Shown one piece after another: positions 48,421 through 56,703 of a DNA stretch of 64,000 nucleotides. This DNA comes from Amphiplicatus metriothermophilus (GTDB lineage Bacteria > Pseudomonadota > Alphaproteobacteria > Caulobacterales > Parvularculaceae), in assembly GCF_900199215.1 (NCBI RefSeq), contig NZ_FZQA01000001.1:248001-312000 (forward strand), written 5' to 3'. Within the stretch, counting starts at the first letter, position 1. Every line of letters begins with the position of its first letter. The notes beneath the pieces were generated by a model. That model saw only the letters and a list, made by a program, of their open reading frames with translations. It made no database searches and was not told the origin of the DNA. The position numbers and the translations under genes were made by a program.

Positions 48421-51400
48421 TCAGATTTCCACCGTCACCGTCACGGGCGTTTTGGTGAAATTTCCGTGCTCGTCCTCGGCCCAGTAGTAAAATGTGTCCT
48501 CGCCTTCGAAATGCGGATCGGCGTAATAGAGGATCTTGCCGTCCTCCGTGGCGACGATATGGCCGCGTCCCGCCTCGAAGCCGTCTAGCGAAATCTCATC
48601 GCCGTCAGGATCGAAGTCGTTGGCCAGGACGTCGATGACTACGAATGAGCCGGCCTTGACGCTCGCCTGGTCGGCGACCCCTACCGGCGCGGCGCTGTCG
48701 AGGTCGAGCACGCCGTTATACTCGATATCCGTGCGGAACCGCTTGCCGTAGAAGGGATCATACGGGTCGAGGGAGTAGGGAAGCTCGAAGAAGATGCCGA
48801 CCTTCTGGAGCTCGCCCGTGAGGCGGTCCGCGACGAACTCCTCGACCAGGGTCACGCGCCGGCCGTCTTCAGTCAGCCAGTAGCCGTTCTGTTCGATCGC
48901 GCCGCGAAGCTGCAGATAGCCGATCTTCGTCGGATCCCATATGAAAGAGGTCGCTATCTCGCCCAGCGAATCCGTCTTGACGCCGACCAGCTCGAGCGGC
49001 TTGTCGTTGTGGCTCGGCCCCTGGTGAATGGAGTCAAGGAAGATCGAATCATAACTTGCAGAACGCTCGATGATATCGCCGCGATTCAGAAAATGATGGG
49101 CGGAAACTTCACCGAAATGCGCATTGAAATCTGCGTGTTTCCAATTCGTCACGTTCACGTCAATGAAGAAATAGCCGAAATCCTCGATCGGTATAGCGTC
49201 GTTCGTGGCGTCGTTCAGTATTTGCACGCCGGTGACGAATCCTTCGATATTGGCGCCGTCGACCACCATGTCGAACAGGTTTCGACCATACGCGACGCCG
49301 ATCGTCCATGGTTTGACGGAGAAATTCTCCGCCGCCGTCGCGACGAAATCGAGATCGATGAAAGTATAGCGCGAGGTGTACTCGATGCTCAGGCCGTTGG
49401 CCACCTCCCACGCCGTGAAATCCTCGATTACCGACCGCGCGTCGTGGTGCTGCTGCGGGTGCAGCTTCACGACCTTAAGCCCTCCGCGCGCTGCGATGAC
49501 TTCATTTCCGGAGAATTGCGTGATGTTGGCCTTGTTGACGTCGGTTACGTCGAGATAACGCAGCTTGTCGTCCTGCGGCGCGGCGGAAGGATCAAGCGTG
49601 TGAATGAAATCAGGCGGCGCGCGGTGATGGAAGATGAATCCCTTGCCGCCCGGCATGCCGGCCGCAACGTTGTCTACCACCTCCACGAGCCGCCCCTGCA
49701 GCCAGAAGCCGTCGCCGGTGCGGCCAAGATCGAAGGCTAGAACGTCTTCGCCGTCCTTGTCGCCTCTGTTAAGGCCGATCGACTTGATGGCGATGTTATG
49801 GACCCAGCGCCCCGTTTCGGTGCCGAGCTCGGCGACGAAGGCCGCGCCGAAGACGTCATAAGCGGCGTTGTCGGCGAGGATGGCGTTCGAATCGTGATGC
49901 ACGAAGCCCCAGCCGGGCGAGCCCCAGACCGCATTGCCGACGATCATGGCCGGGTCTTCGAGATCCCCGGTTCCGGCGCGATGGATATGCAGCGGGTAGC
50001 GTCCCTTCACATTCGAATCCGGCGCGATCGCATCGAGCTCGCCGGCTTCGGTGGCCCGGTGCGCCTTGTCGGTGCGGCCGAGCTCGTAAAACTCGGCGTA
50101 ACGCACGTCTATGTCGTCGGAGTGCATGAACATGACGTGGCCGCGCTGATGCGCAGGCAAGCCGTCAGCGTTTTCCGTCTCGACGCGGATATTGCGCGTG
50201 TAATTCGCGACATAGGCCTTGAGATCGTCCCGCGCGCCTTCGTGATTGTACTGGAGCGGGCGATCCACATGCACCGTATTGCCGTCGATGGCGACGATGA
50301 CGAGTTCTTCATCTTCGGTGTCGCCGGGGTAGGGCTCGCCATATTCGGCTTCGCCATGGGGGGTCAGATGCGTGCCTGTGAGCACGAGCTTGTCGCCGAC
50401 GCGCCAGCCTTCGGGCGGAGATTCGAGCACCAGCGCGGTGTCGCCCTTCATCGGATCGACCGCAAGGCGCACAAAGGCGTCTTTCTGCGCGCCGTGGATC
50501 TCGACGGCGCCGTGGCTGATCAGCCCGCGCGAGAGCAGCATGGGATCCCAAGCGACGTCGATGGGCCCGTTGTCCGCAATCGAGATGACCGCCTGAACGT
50601 CTGGCGCGACGGGATTTTCCGTCGTGCCGATCCTCAGCGTTCCGCTCGGCGCAACCACCAACGTGTCGACCTCGAGAAAAGTGTCGCGATCGGTCGCAAA
50701 ATCAAGCTCGCCGTCGACGCGAATAGTGAAGATCGAGGCCGGGCTCTCCCCGTCGTAGGAGACGGTCACGCCCGCCGGGATGACGACCTTCGCGCCGTCG
50801 CCGGGAATCTCGCCGTTCGCCCAGGTAGCCGGATCGAACCAGGAGCCGCTCTTGATCGCCGTATGCGTCGCCTCCTCAGCCGGCACGAGATTGAGCAGTG
50901 CGATGTGTTCAGCCTGTTTGGCCGGATCGTCCGGGTGGGGATGGCCGTGCCCGTCGTCGCCGGAACCGTGGTGATCATGCCCGTCGTCGCCCTGACCGCC
51001 TTCGTCGTGATCATCGTGGCCGTCGTGGCCGTCGCCATCATGCCCTTCGCCGCCGGGTTCAGCGACGCCCGCCGCTTCGTTGTCGACGAGAATCTCGAAG
51101 CGGGCTTCACGCAGAACGCCGTCCTGATCACGATAGCTGAAGGCGATGTTCGCCGGTCCCGAATAGCCGGGGGCAGGCGTGAAGTGCACGACCGAGCCGT
51201 GCAACATGGTCGTTCCATTTTCGACTGAGAGGATCTCGACGATTTCCGCCGCGCCGGGCGCCGCGGCGAGGAGCTCGGCGACCGGTATTTCAGTCGTCGA
51301 CCCCTCGGCGACGGGATAACCCTCTCCGCTGGAAGGCGGAGGCGGCGGCGGAGGCGGCGGCGGCTCTCCGCCGCCGGGGCCGACCATATCCGGATCGCGG

Positions 51401-51597
51401 TCGCCCAGCGTCTTGCATCCCTGAATCGCCAACAAGGCGGCGACGAGGCCGGCCTCGCCGATACGCGATTTCATCGCGCGGCGGCGGGCGCGTCTGCCCG
51501 AAGGCGCGGCCGGCATGGCCGCCCCGGCCCTAGCCGCTCGCAAAAGTTCGCTGAGATCAAGTTCCGAGAACTTTGTGTCCGCCGCCAAACGCTTCAT
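48421..51597 (-). CDS. Large G8-domain surface protein with Ig/cadherin-like repeats and His/Asp-rich linker
   Basis: 1058 residues from the ATG at 51597 (AAGGGG 7 nt upstream). An unusual 45-residue basic leader precedes a hydrophobic segment and lipobox-like LLAIQGC (Cys61), then Pro-rich residues 79-88. Residues 95-173 form an Ig/cadherin-like module. A His/Asp/Gly linker (185-224) precedes the G8 domain (about 248-370, GSWFDPATWANGEIPGDGAK then VVIPAGVTVSYDG) and a long parallel-beta-helix region with HIHRAGTGDLEDPAMIVGNA. Another Ig-like module (about 975-1058, VIDVLANDFDPDGDEISL) closes it. G8 proteins of the CEMIP type bind or act on polysaccharides such as hyaluronan; here a role on the neighbouring exopolysaccharide is inferred. 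Confidence 0.85.
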   Translation of the reverse strand: MKRLAADTKFSELDLSELLRAARAGAAMPAAPSGRRARRRAMKSRIGEAGLVAALLAIQGCKTLGDRDPDMVGPGGGEPPPPPPPPPPSSGEGYPVAEGSTTEIPVAELLAAAPGAAEIVEILSVENGTTMLHGSVVHFTPAPGYSGPANIAFSYRDQDGVLREARFEILVDNEAAGVAEPGGEGHDGDGHDGHDDHDEGGQGDDGHDHHGSGDDGHGHPHPDDPAKQAEHIALLNLVPAEEATHTAIKSGSWFDPATWANGEIPGDGAKVVIPAGVTVSYDGESPASIFTIRVDGELDFATDRDTFLEVDTLVVAPSGTLRIGTTENPVAPDVQAVISIADNGPIDVAWDPMLLSRGLISHGAVEIHGAQKDAFVRLAVDPMKGDTALVLESPPEGWRVGDKLVLTGTHLTPHGEAEYGEPYPGDTEDEELVIVAIDGNTVHVDRPLQYNHEGARDDLKAYVANYTRNIRVETENADGLPAHQRGHVMFMHSDDIDVRYAEFYELGRTDKAHRATEAGELDAIAPDSNVKGRYPLHIHRAGTGDLEDPAMIVGNAVWGSPGWGFVHHDSNAILADNAAYDVFGAAFVAELGTETGRWVHNIAIKSIGLNRGDKDGEDVLAFDLGRTGDGFWLQGRLVEVVDNVAAGMPGGKGFIFHHRAPPDFIHTLDPSAAPQDDKLRYLDVTDVNKANITQFSGNEVIAARGGLKVVKLHPQQHHDARSVIEDFTAWEVANGLSIEYTSRYTFIDLDFVATAAENFSVKPWTIGVAYGRNLFDMVVDGANIEGFVTGVQILNDATNDAIPIEDFGYFFIDVNVTNWKHADFNAHFGEVSAHHFLNRGDIIERSASYDSIFLDSIHQGPSHNDKPLELVGVKTDSLGEIATSFIWDPTKIGYLQLRGAIEQNGYWLTEDGRRVTLVEEFVADRLTGELQKVGIFFELPYSLDPYDPFYGKRFRTDIEYNGVLDLDSAAPVGVADQASVKAGSFVVIDVLANDFDPDGDEISLDGFEAGRGHIVATEDGKILYYADPHFEGEDTFYYWAEDEHGNFTKTPVTVTVEI

Positions 51598-51978
51598 GGC
51601 AAACAACCCCTTAACAAAGCGTACCCGTCCGTAGACTGCGTAAAATCGCAACCTCGCGCAGCTCAGGCGCGCACATGATCGGCTGAAATTCCTTAAGCGC
51701 AGGCTACTGAGCGCCGCCTAATTGCGCCACGGCATCAAGCGCGCCTTTCCAACCTTTAAGAGGGCGTCGACGTCATCGCCGTATGCGGCGGAATGTCGAT
51801 GGGGGCGCGTCGTCACGCCGCGCCGGCATGGGCTTTATGAGAGACGCTCTTTTGGCGAAACATTCAGGAAATACAAGGCTGTTTTAGTGATCCTTGCGCG
51901 GATTACAAATCGGCAAGGCGCATGCGCGCCCGCCAGCGGCGAAGGAGCGCGTCGGGAGTTCCTTTCGATGAAATTTCA
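51598..51978. other. Intergenic region upstream of the G8 gene
   Basis: 381 bp between the G8 gene start and the 2OG oxygenase stop, both on the minus strand. It should hold a promoter for the G8 gene. A 12-bp palindrome ATGAAATTTCAT (51968-51979) overlaps the oxygenase stop codon. A plus-strand frame of 86 codons (51722-51982) is open but has a mixed composition, no family likeness and no good ribosome site; I do not call it a gene. Confidence 0.5.
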
Positions 51979-52827
51979 TTAACCTCGCGGCCGGCGCAGG
52001 CGACGTCTGACGCGGCGGACATTCCGCATGAGGATCGGGGGCAGGAGGTCATTCAGGATCTCGTCGCGCTTGACCTTCCAGTCGACTTCGTCCGGCGCTC
52101 CAGGCCGGCGACGGAACTGCGTGGTGCGTCCGCGTTTCGCTTCGTCCCAGGTGGCCGTGTAGTAGTAGAGCGCGATCGAGCGCCGCGGCGTATTTTCGGG
52201 ATGGGCGACCGGATCGGGATGTCCATGGAAGCTCGTATCGGTCGTCGAGAAGATGACGCAGCGGCCGAATTCCGGCGTCACGCGCCTCACGCAGGCGCTC
52301 ATGTCGCGGTTCCACAGCTCCAGCGCGCCGCCATACGAGTCGCGCCAGTCCCTGTTGAGATAGATGAGCACGTTGAGCCGCCGCTCGAGCCTCAGCGGAC
52401 CGTGCAGATTGAAATCGGCGTGCACGCTCAGATGCCCGCCATTCTTCGTCTGGTGGAAGCCCCCGCCGAGAAAATACGGATCGGGAATGAGCCCCCCGAT
52501 CCCTGTCAGGTTTTCGAGAAACTGCAGGAACGGGCGCGAATTGAGCGAATAGAAAAAAGCGCGCACGGGCGGCGGCAGATAATCCGGATTGAAGCTGGTT
52601 TTATAGCGCTCCTGCGCGCGATCGAAGGTCCGGCTGTCCGGATCGGGCGCTGCGGGAAAATGCTCGAGACACAGATCGAGCATCGAGGCGGGCAGAAAAT
52701 CATCGATGACGACATGCGGAAAGGGTTGGGCCGAAACGTAAGCCGCATGCAGCTCGCGCCCCTTCTCCTTCATGGCCGCCACGTCGAACAGCCCGTAGCG
52801 GGGATCGACGATCTCAAGATAGGACAT
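51979..52827 (-). CDS. 2OG-Fe(II) oxygenase superfamily protein
   Basis: 282 residues from the ATG at 52827 (AGGAG upstream). After HVVIDDFLPASMLDLCLEHF the double-stranded beta-helix shows the metal motif HADF (His and Asp), RLNVLIYLNRDW, YGGALELWN, and the distal histidine in SFHGHPDPV with the 2OG-binding arginine in PRRSIALYYYT. It resembles the 2OG-Fe(II) oxygenase 3 group found in polysaccharide clusters. It likely hydroxylates a sugar, lipid or protein during exopolysaccharide formation. It follows the hexapeptide acetyltransferase by 38 bp and ends the tight part of the operon. Confidence 0.85.
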   Translation of the reverse strand: MSYLEIVDPRYGLFDVAAMKEKGRELHAAYVSAQPFPHVVIDDFLPASMLDLCLEHFPAAPDPDSRTFDRAQERYKTSFNPDYLPPPVRAFFYSLNSRPFLQFLENLTGIGGLIPDPYFLGGGFHQTKNGGHLSVHADFNLHGPLRLERRLNVLIYLNRDWRDSYGGALELWNRDMSACVRRVTPEFGRCVIFSTTDTSFHGHPDPVAHPENTPRRSIALYYYTATWDEAKRGRTTQFRRRPGAPDEVDWKVKRDEILNDLLPPILMRNVRRVRRRLRRPRG

Positions 52828-52865
52828 GGACGTCTCCTGACGGGCGCGCCCGGCGCGATTCATAG

Positions 52866-53519
52866 TTATTCGGACGGGCGCGTTGCAATTCCCGCTCCCT
52901 GAACTCCGACGGGTTCCCCGCCGGCCGGCGGGGTCGGGCGGGCCGCGCGCGGGATGATCCGCGCCGGCACTCCCGCGGCGAGAGCGCCGGGGGGCACGTC
53001 TTCAAGCACCACCGCGTTGGCCCCGATCGTTGCATCCGCTCCGATCGTGATGTCGCCGATGATTACGGCGCCGGCGCCTATGTCGACACGGTCGCCTATG
53101 GTCGGTTTCGCGTTTGGATCGCGCCGGTCGGCGACGCCCATGGTCGTGTTCTGGCGAATCACTACGTCGTCGCCGATCCGCCGGGCGCCGACGATGATGC
53201 CGCCGAAATGCTCGATCTTAACGCGCCGGCCGACCGGCACGTTGTAAGATAGTTTCACCCCGCAGAAGATCTCAGTCGCCTTGAACATAATGCGATAGAC
53301 GGCAGTCAGCGGCGCGCGCAGCAGCTTCGAGCGCACGCTCATGCGCCAGTTGCCGAAACGGTGCCAGAACAGCGCCCAGAATCCCTGACTGAGCCAGTCG
53401 CCGTCGTGAGTGCGGAAATCCTCCGCCACCAGCGCCCAGAATCCGATATCCTTCGGGTTTTCATTACGCGCCCCGTCAGGCAACGGCGGCGCGAGCGGTC
53501 TGGCGGAGCGCTCCTTCAT
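52866..53519 (-). CDS. Serine acetyltransferase-like hexapeptide-repeat transferase
   Basis: 217 residues from the ATG at 53519, which overlaps the GT2 stop as ATGA. An N-terminal helical part (FWALVAEDFRTHDGDWLSQG) is followed by a left-handed beta helix: KIEHFGGIIVGARRIGDDVV, RQNTTMGVADRR, ATIGANAVVLEDVPPGALA, GVPARII. Serine O-acetyltransferase is the closest named family, but such proteins in exopolysaccharide clusters usually acetylate sugars. The 53567 start would add 16 residues overlapping GT2. Confidence 0.82.
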   Translation of the reverse strand: MKERSARPLAPPLPDGARNENPKDIGFWALVAEDFRTHDGDWLSQGFWALFWHRFGNWRMSVRSKLLRAPLTAVYRIMFKATEIFCGVKLSYNVPVGRRVKIEHFGGIIVGARRIGDDVVIRQNTTMGVADRRDPNAKPTIGDRVDIGAGAVIIGDITIGADATIGANAVVLEDVPPGALAAGVPARIIPRAARPTPPAGGEPVGVQGAGIATRPSE

Positions 53520-54517
53520 CGCTTGGTTTTCCGCGCCAGATCTTCCGGCATCGGCGTCATGAGGCATGATCGCACGAAGTCCTTAATGAAGCCGTCGGCG
53601 AGCCCGCTCTGGCGACCCCGCAGACGGCGGTGAGCAGTGCAGACCATCATCCCTGTCAGCCGCGCTGCTGCAGCCAGACGAGCGTAAGCCGGCCCGTGAT
53701 TCTTCGCATAATAGCGCAGCCAGGAAGCGAACCAGTAGGCCGGCATGCGGCCGGCGCGCGGCCGCCCCCCCGCCATGCCCGTCGACGCGCCCGCCGCATG
53801 GACCACCCGCGCGGCGGGCACGTGCCAGATCTCCCATCCGCGCGCGGCCGCCGCGCGCTGATAGTCGGTCTCCTCGAAATAAAGGAAATAGCCCGCGTCC
53901 ATGTCGCCGACCTCGTCGAGCAGCGCCGCACGCAGCATCATCGCCGCGCCGGAGACCCAGTCGACCCGACACGGCGCGGCCGCGCCGGCTTGCACGGTCG
54001 GCCACGCCCGCTGAAGGAAGCCGATTCCGGCCGCGCCGGCAAATTCACGGCCGGCGCTGGGAAAATGAAACGCGGCATGACGCGGCGAGCCGTCCGGGTT
54101 TTCAAGGCGCGCGCCCGCCACCCCCGCGCGCGGTTTCGCGTTCAAGAAATCCGCCAGCGCGCCGACGGCGCCGGATTGCGGCGCCGCGTCGGGATTGAGA
54201 AGCAATACGAAATCGGGACGCAGCTCTGCGCGCCGGATTTCAGCGAATGCGAGATTGTTGCCGCCTGCGAAGCCGATGTTCACTGGACTCTTGATAAGGC
54301 GCACACGGGCGCTCAACCCTTCCCCCTCTATGAAGCCGGCCAGCTTTTCTGTATCGCCGCCAGGCGATGCGTTATCGACAATATAAACCTTCGACCCTGG
54401 AAATGCTTCCAGTTCGGCCAGAAGGTCCCGCAGATTTGCGACGACAAGGTCAGCCGTGCCGTAGTTTACCGTCACAACGGCGATGCGCGGCGAGCTGGCG
54501 ACTTTCTTCGTCGTCAT
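53516..54517 (-). CDS. GT2-family glycosyltransferase (rhamnosyltransferase-like)
   Basis: 333 residues. GT-A fold elements are IAVVTVNYGTADLVVANL, VYIVDNASPGGDT, NIGFAGGNNLAF, FVLLLNPDA (the DXD-like metal site), and YFLYFEETDYQRAAAARGW with the catalytic acid, followed by a C-terminal amphipathic helix region. This is the WbbL/rhamnosyltransferase arrangement. It adds a sugar to the lipid-linked repeat unit at the cytosolic face. Both ends overlap neighbours as ATGA, so translation is coupled with the double GT2 and the acetyltransferase. Confidence 0.9.
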   Translation of the reverse strand: MTTKKVASSPRIAVVTVNYGTADLVVANLRDLLAELEAFPGSKVYIVDNASPGGDTEKLAGFIEGEGLSARVRLIKSPVNIGFAGGNNLAFAEIRRAELRPDFVLLLNPDAAPQSGAVGALADFLNAKPRAGVAGARLENPDGSPRHAAFHFPSAGREFAGAAGIGFLQRAWPTVQAGAAAPCRVDWVSGAAMMLRAALLDEVGDMDAGYFLYFEETDYQRAAAARGWEIWHVPAARVVHAAGASTGMAGGRPRAGRMPAYWFASWLRYYAKNHGPAYARLAAAARLTGMMVCTAHRRLRGRQSGLADGFIKDFVRSCLMTPMPEDLARKTKR

Positions 54518-56703
54518 TTCTCCAGCGCCTTATATTCGACCAGACGACTGCGCGCGCCGCGCATGCGATTGGCCCAATAACGAAGAATGCCGACGGTTTC
54601 AGCAAATTTACCGAGCACGGATAAACAGGAGAATACAAGTGCGTCCGCTCCGTAACGGTTTCGCCATTTCAGAGTCAGCCGCATGATTTGCGCCGGATAG
54701 ATTGTCAGAGCCGAAAGAAAAGCAGGGTGCGCAGCCGCCGATATGAACGCCGCCGGCGCGACTCCCGCCCAGACAAGCGCCCGGCGCGCCTCACGCGCCC
54801 AAATGCGCAGCGGCGCGCCGCGATGCAGATCCGAAATCTCGGCGTAGGCGTGTCCGGCCCGCACGGAACGTCGCCACCATTGCGAAAATCGGGTCATCGC
54901 GGCGTCATGCAGCGTCATCTCCGCCTCAAGGCGCCAGATTCGCCAGCCTGCCTGGCGCAAACGCAGACACAGTTCGGGCTCTTCTCCCGCGATGAGATCG
55001 TCCCGGAAGCCGCCTGCGTCTTCGAAAACCCTGCTGCGCATCAGCGCGTCGCCGCCGCAAGCGAGCGCTTCGCCCGCAGGCGTGTCCCATTCGGCGTCGC
55101 ACAAACGATTGTACACGCTCGCTTGCGGATTGCGCTCGCGTCGGCGTCCGCAAACCACGGCGACGTCGGGGCGGGCGTCGAGGAACGCCGCGGCCGAATC
55201 GACCCAGCCGTCGACGAGCGCGCAGTCGCCGTCGACAAACTGAACATAGTCTGCATCCGGCGCGACCTCCATAAGCCGCGCAAAACCGGCGTTGCGCGCG
55301 CGCGCGGCGGTGAACGGAATCGTCGGGTCGAGTCGGACCACGCTGGCGCCGGCGGCTTCGGCCGCCGCGATGCTGTCGTCGGTCGAGCCGGAATCGACAT
55401 ACACGACCGGCCCGCCGGCGCGCGCGAGCGAGTCAAGACAGGCGACGAGTCGCGCGCCCTCATTGCGGCCAATGGCCACATGACCGACCCGAGAGCCGCG
55501 CGCGGAACCGCTCATCGCTCGCCGTCCCTCCCGGCCCGCGTCCACGTCTGCGACGAGGCGCGCGCGCGCGCTATAGACCCGGAACTTGTCGAGCGCATGG
55601 CCCGCCAGGGCCGGCAGATAGGCCGGCGGCAGCGCGTCGCGCCCGAACCCGACCCAGGCCGCCGCGCTTGCGACGATAAGCGAACTCATCGCCCCGCAGC
55701 TCATGTAGAAGGGAGCCGACGCCCCGCTCCAGGCCAGCGGCGCGAGACCGACAAGGCAAAGCCCGCCGACCGCCGCCGCGAACAGCGCCAGCGGCGGAAT
55801 GAGCAGATCGAGCGCGGCCGCTGCAAGGCGCGCGTCGCGCCGGCGGGCCGCCTTCGCCAGCAGACCGGGCGCGCGGCGCCAAGCAAGGCGCAGCGAGCCA
55901 TGCTCCCAGCGCGCGCGCTGCAAGACGGCGCTGTCGTCAGCCTTGGGAAAGTCGCTCTCGACAACGGCGTCGAGAACGAGAAGCGGCGGCGCGCCCCTTT
56001 CGATCAGCGCCGCAGACAAGGCGAGATCCTCGACGATCTCGCAACTGGCGAGATCGAGCTCCGCCGCCAGCGCCCAGGGCAGCGCCATGCCGGTCCCGGT
56101 CAGGCGGGTCACGTCGAACAGACGCGCCAGCCCCGCCATCCGCACGCGGTTCATGACGAGCCAGGCGAATTCCGCGGCGCGGCGCGGCGCCGGCGCGTCG
56201 TCCGGCGCGCGCATGAGATAGAGCGCCTGCGCCGGCCGGCCGCTTGCGGCTGCGGCGGCGGCGACGCGATCGAGCGCGCCGGGCCGCAATCGGCAGTCCG
56301 CGTCGATGAACACGACGATCGACGGCGGCGCGGGCTTCAGCGCGTCGAGCGCGAATTGCAGCGCGTAGCCTTTGCCGCGACGGGCAGGCTCATTCCGTAT
56401 GAGGACTTCCGCGCCCGCTCCCGAGGCGACGGATGCGGTGTCGTCCGAGCAGTTGTCGGCGACGACGACGAGCCGGTCCTCCCGCCAAAGCTGCGCGCGT
56501 ATGTTTTCAAGGACGCCCGCCAGGCCGGCCGCTTCGTCATGGGCGGGGACGACGACGGCGAGCGGCGGGCGGGGGCCCGTCGGCGCGACGCGGGGCGGAA
56601 GAAAGGCGGCGAGCACTTCAAGCGCGTAAAAGGCTGCGAGCGCGAGCGCCGCGAGCGCCAGAACGAACAGCGCGGTTTCGAGAAGGAAGGCGAGCGCGCT
56701 CAT
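54514..56703 (-). CDS. Bifunctional membrane protein with two GT2 domains
   Basis: 729 residues. An N-terminal helix leads into GT2 domain 1 (about 46-270) with VVPAHDEAAGL, DNCSDDT (83-89), DADC (134-137), IVED (223-226) and QRARWEHG (262-269), followed by membrane helices (about 295-352). Domain 2 (about 402-625) has GHVAIGRNEGARL, VVYVDSGSTDDS (433-444), VQFVDGDC (487-494) and GEEPELCLRLRQAGW, then a C-terminal membrane helix. Both domains look catalytically complete, so one chain could add two sugars. Domain 2 is homologous to the degenerate domain of the ATPase fusion upstream. ATGA overlaps link it to the GT4 and GT2 genes. Confidence 0.88.
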   Translation of the reverse strand: MSALAFLLETALFVLALAALALAAFYALEVLAAFLPPRVAPTGPRPPLAVVVPAHDEAAGLAGVLENIRAQLWREDRLVVVADNCSDDTASVASGAGAEVLIRNEPARRGKGYALQFALDALKPAPPSIVVFIDADCRLRPGALDRVAAAAAASGRPAQALYLMRAPDDAPAPRRAAEFAWLVMNRVRMAGLARLFDVTRLTGTGMALPWALAAELDLASCEIVEDLALSAALIERGAPPLLVLDAVVESDFPKADDSAVLQRARWEHGSLRLAWRRAPGLLAKAARRRDARLAAAALDLLIPPLALFAAAVGGLCLVGLAPLAWSGASAPFYMSCGAMSSLIVASAAAWVGFGRDALPPAYLPALAGHALDKFRVYSARARLVADVDAGREGRRAMSGSARGSRVGHVAIGRNEGARLVACLDSLARAGGPVVYVDSGSTDDSIAAAEAAGASVVRLDPTIPFTAARARNAGFARLMEVAPDADYVQFVDGDCALVDGWVDSAAAFLDARPDVAVVCGRRRERNPQASVYNRLCDAEWDTPAGEALACGGDALMRSRVFEDAGGFRDDLIAGEEPELCLRLRQAGWRIWRLEAEMTLHDAAMTRFSQWWRRSVRAGHAYAEISDLHRGAPLRIWAREARRALVWAGVAPAAFISAAAHPAFLSALTIYPAQIMRLTLKWRNRYGADALVFSCLSVLGKFAETVGILRYWANRMRGARSRLVEYKALEK

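Noticed and set aside
51722-51982. 86-codon plus-strand frame in the 381-bp gap
   Set aside because: No ribosome site, no recognisable fold, and it runs into the oxygenase gene end.
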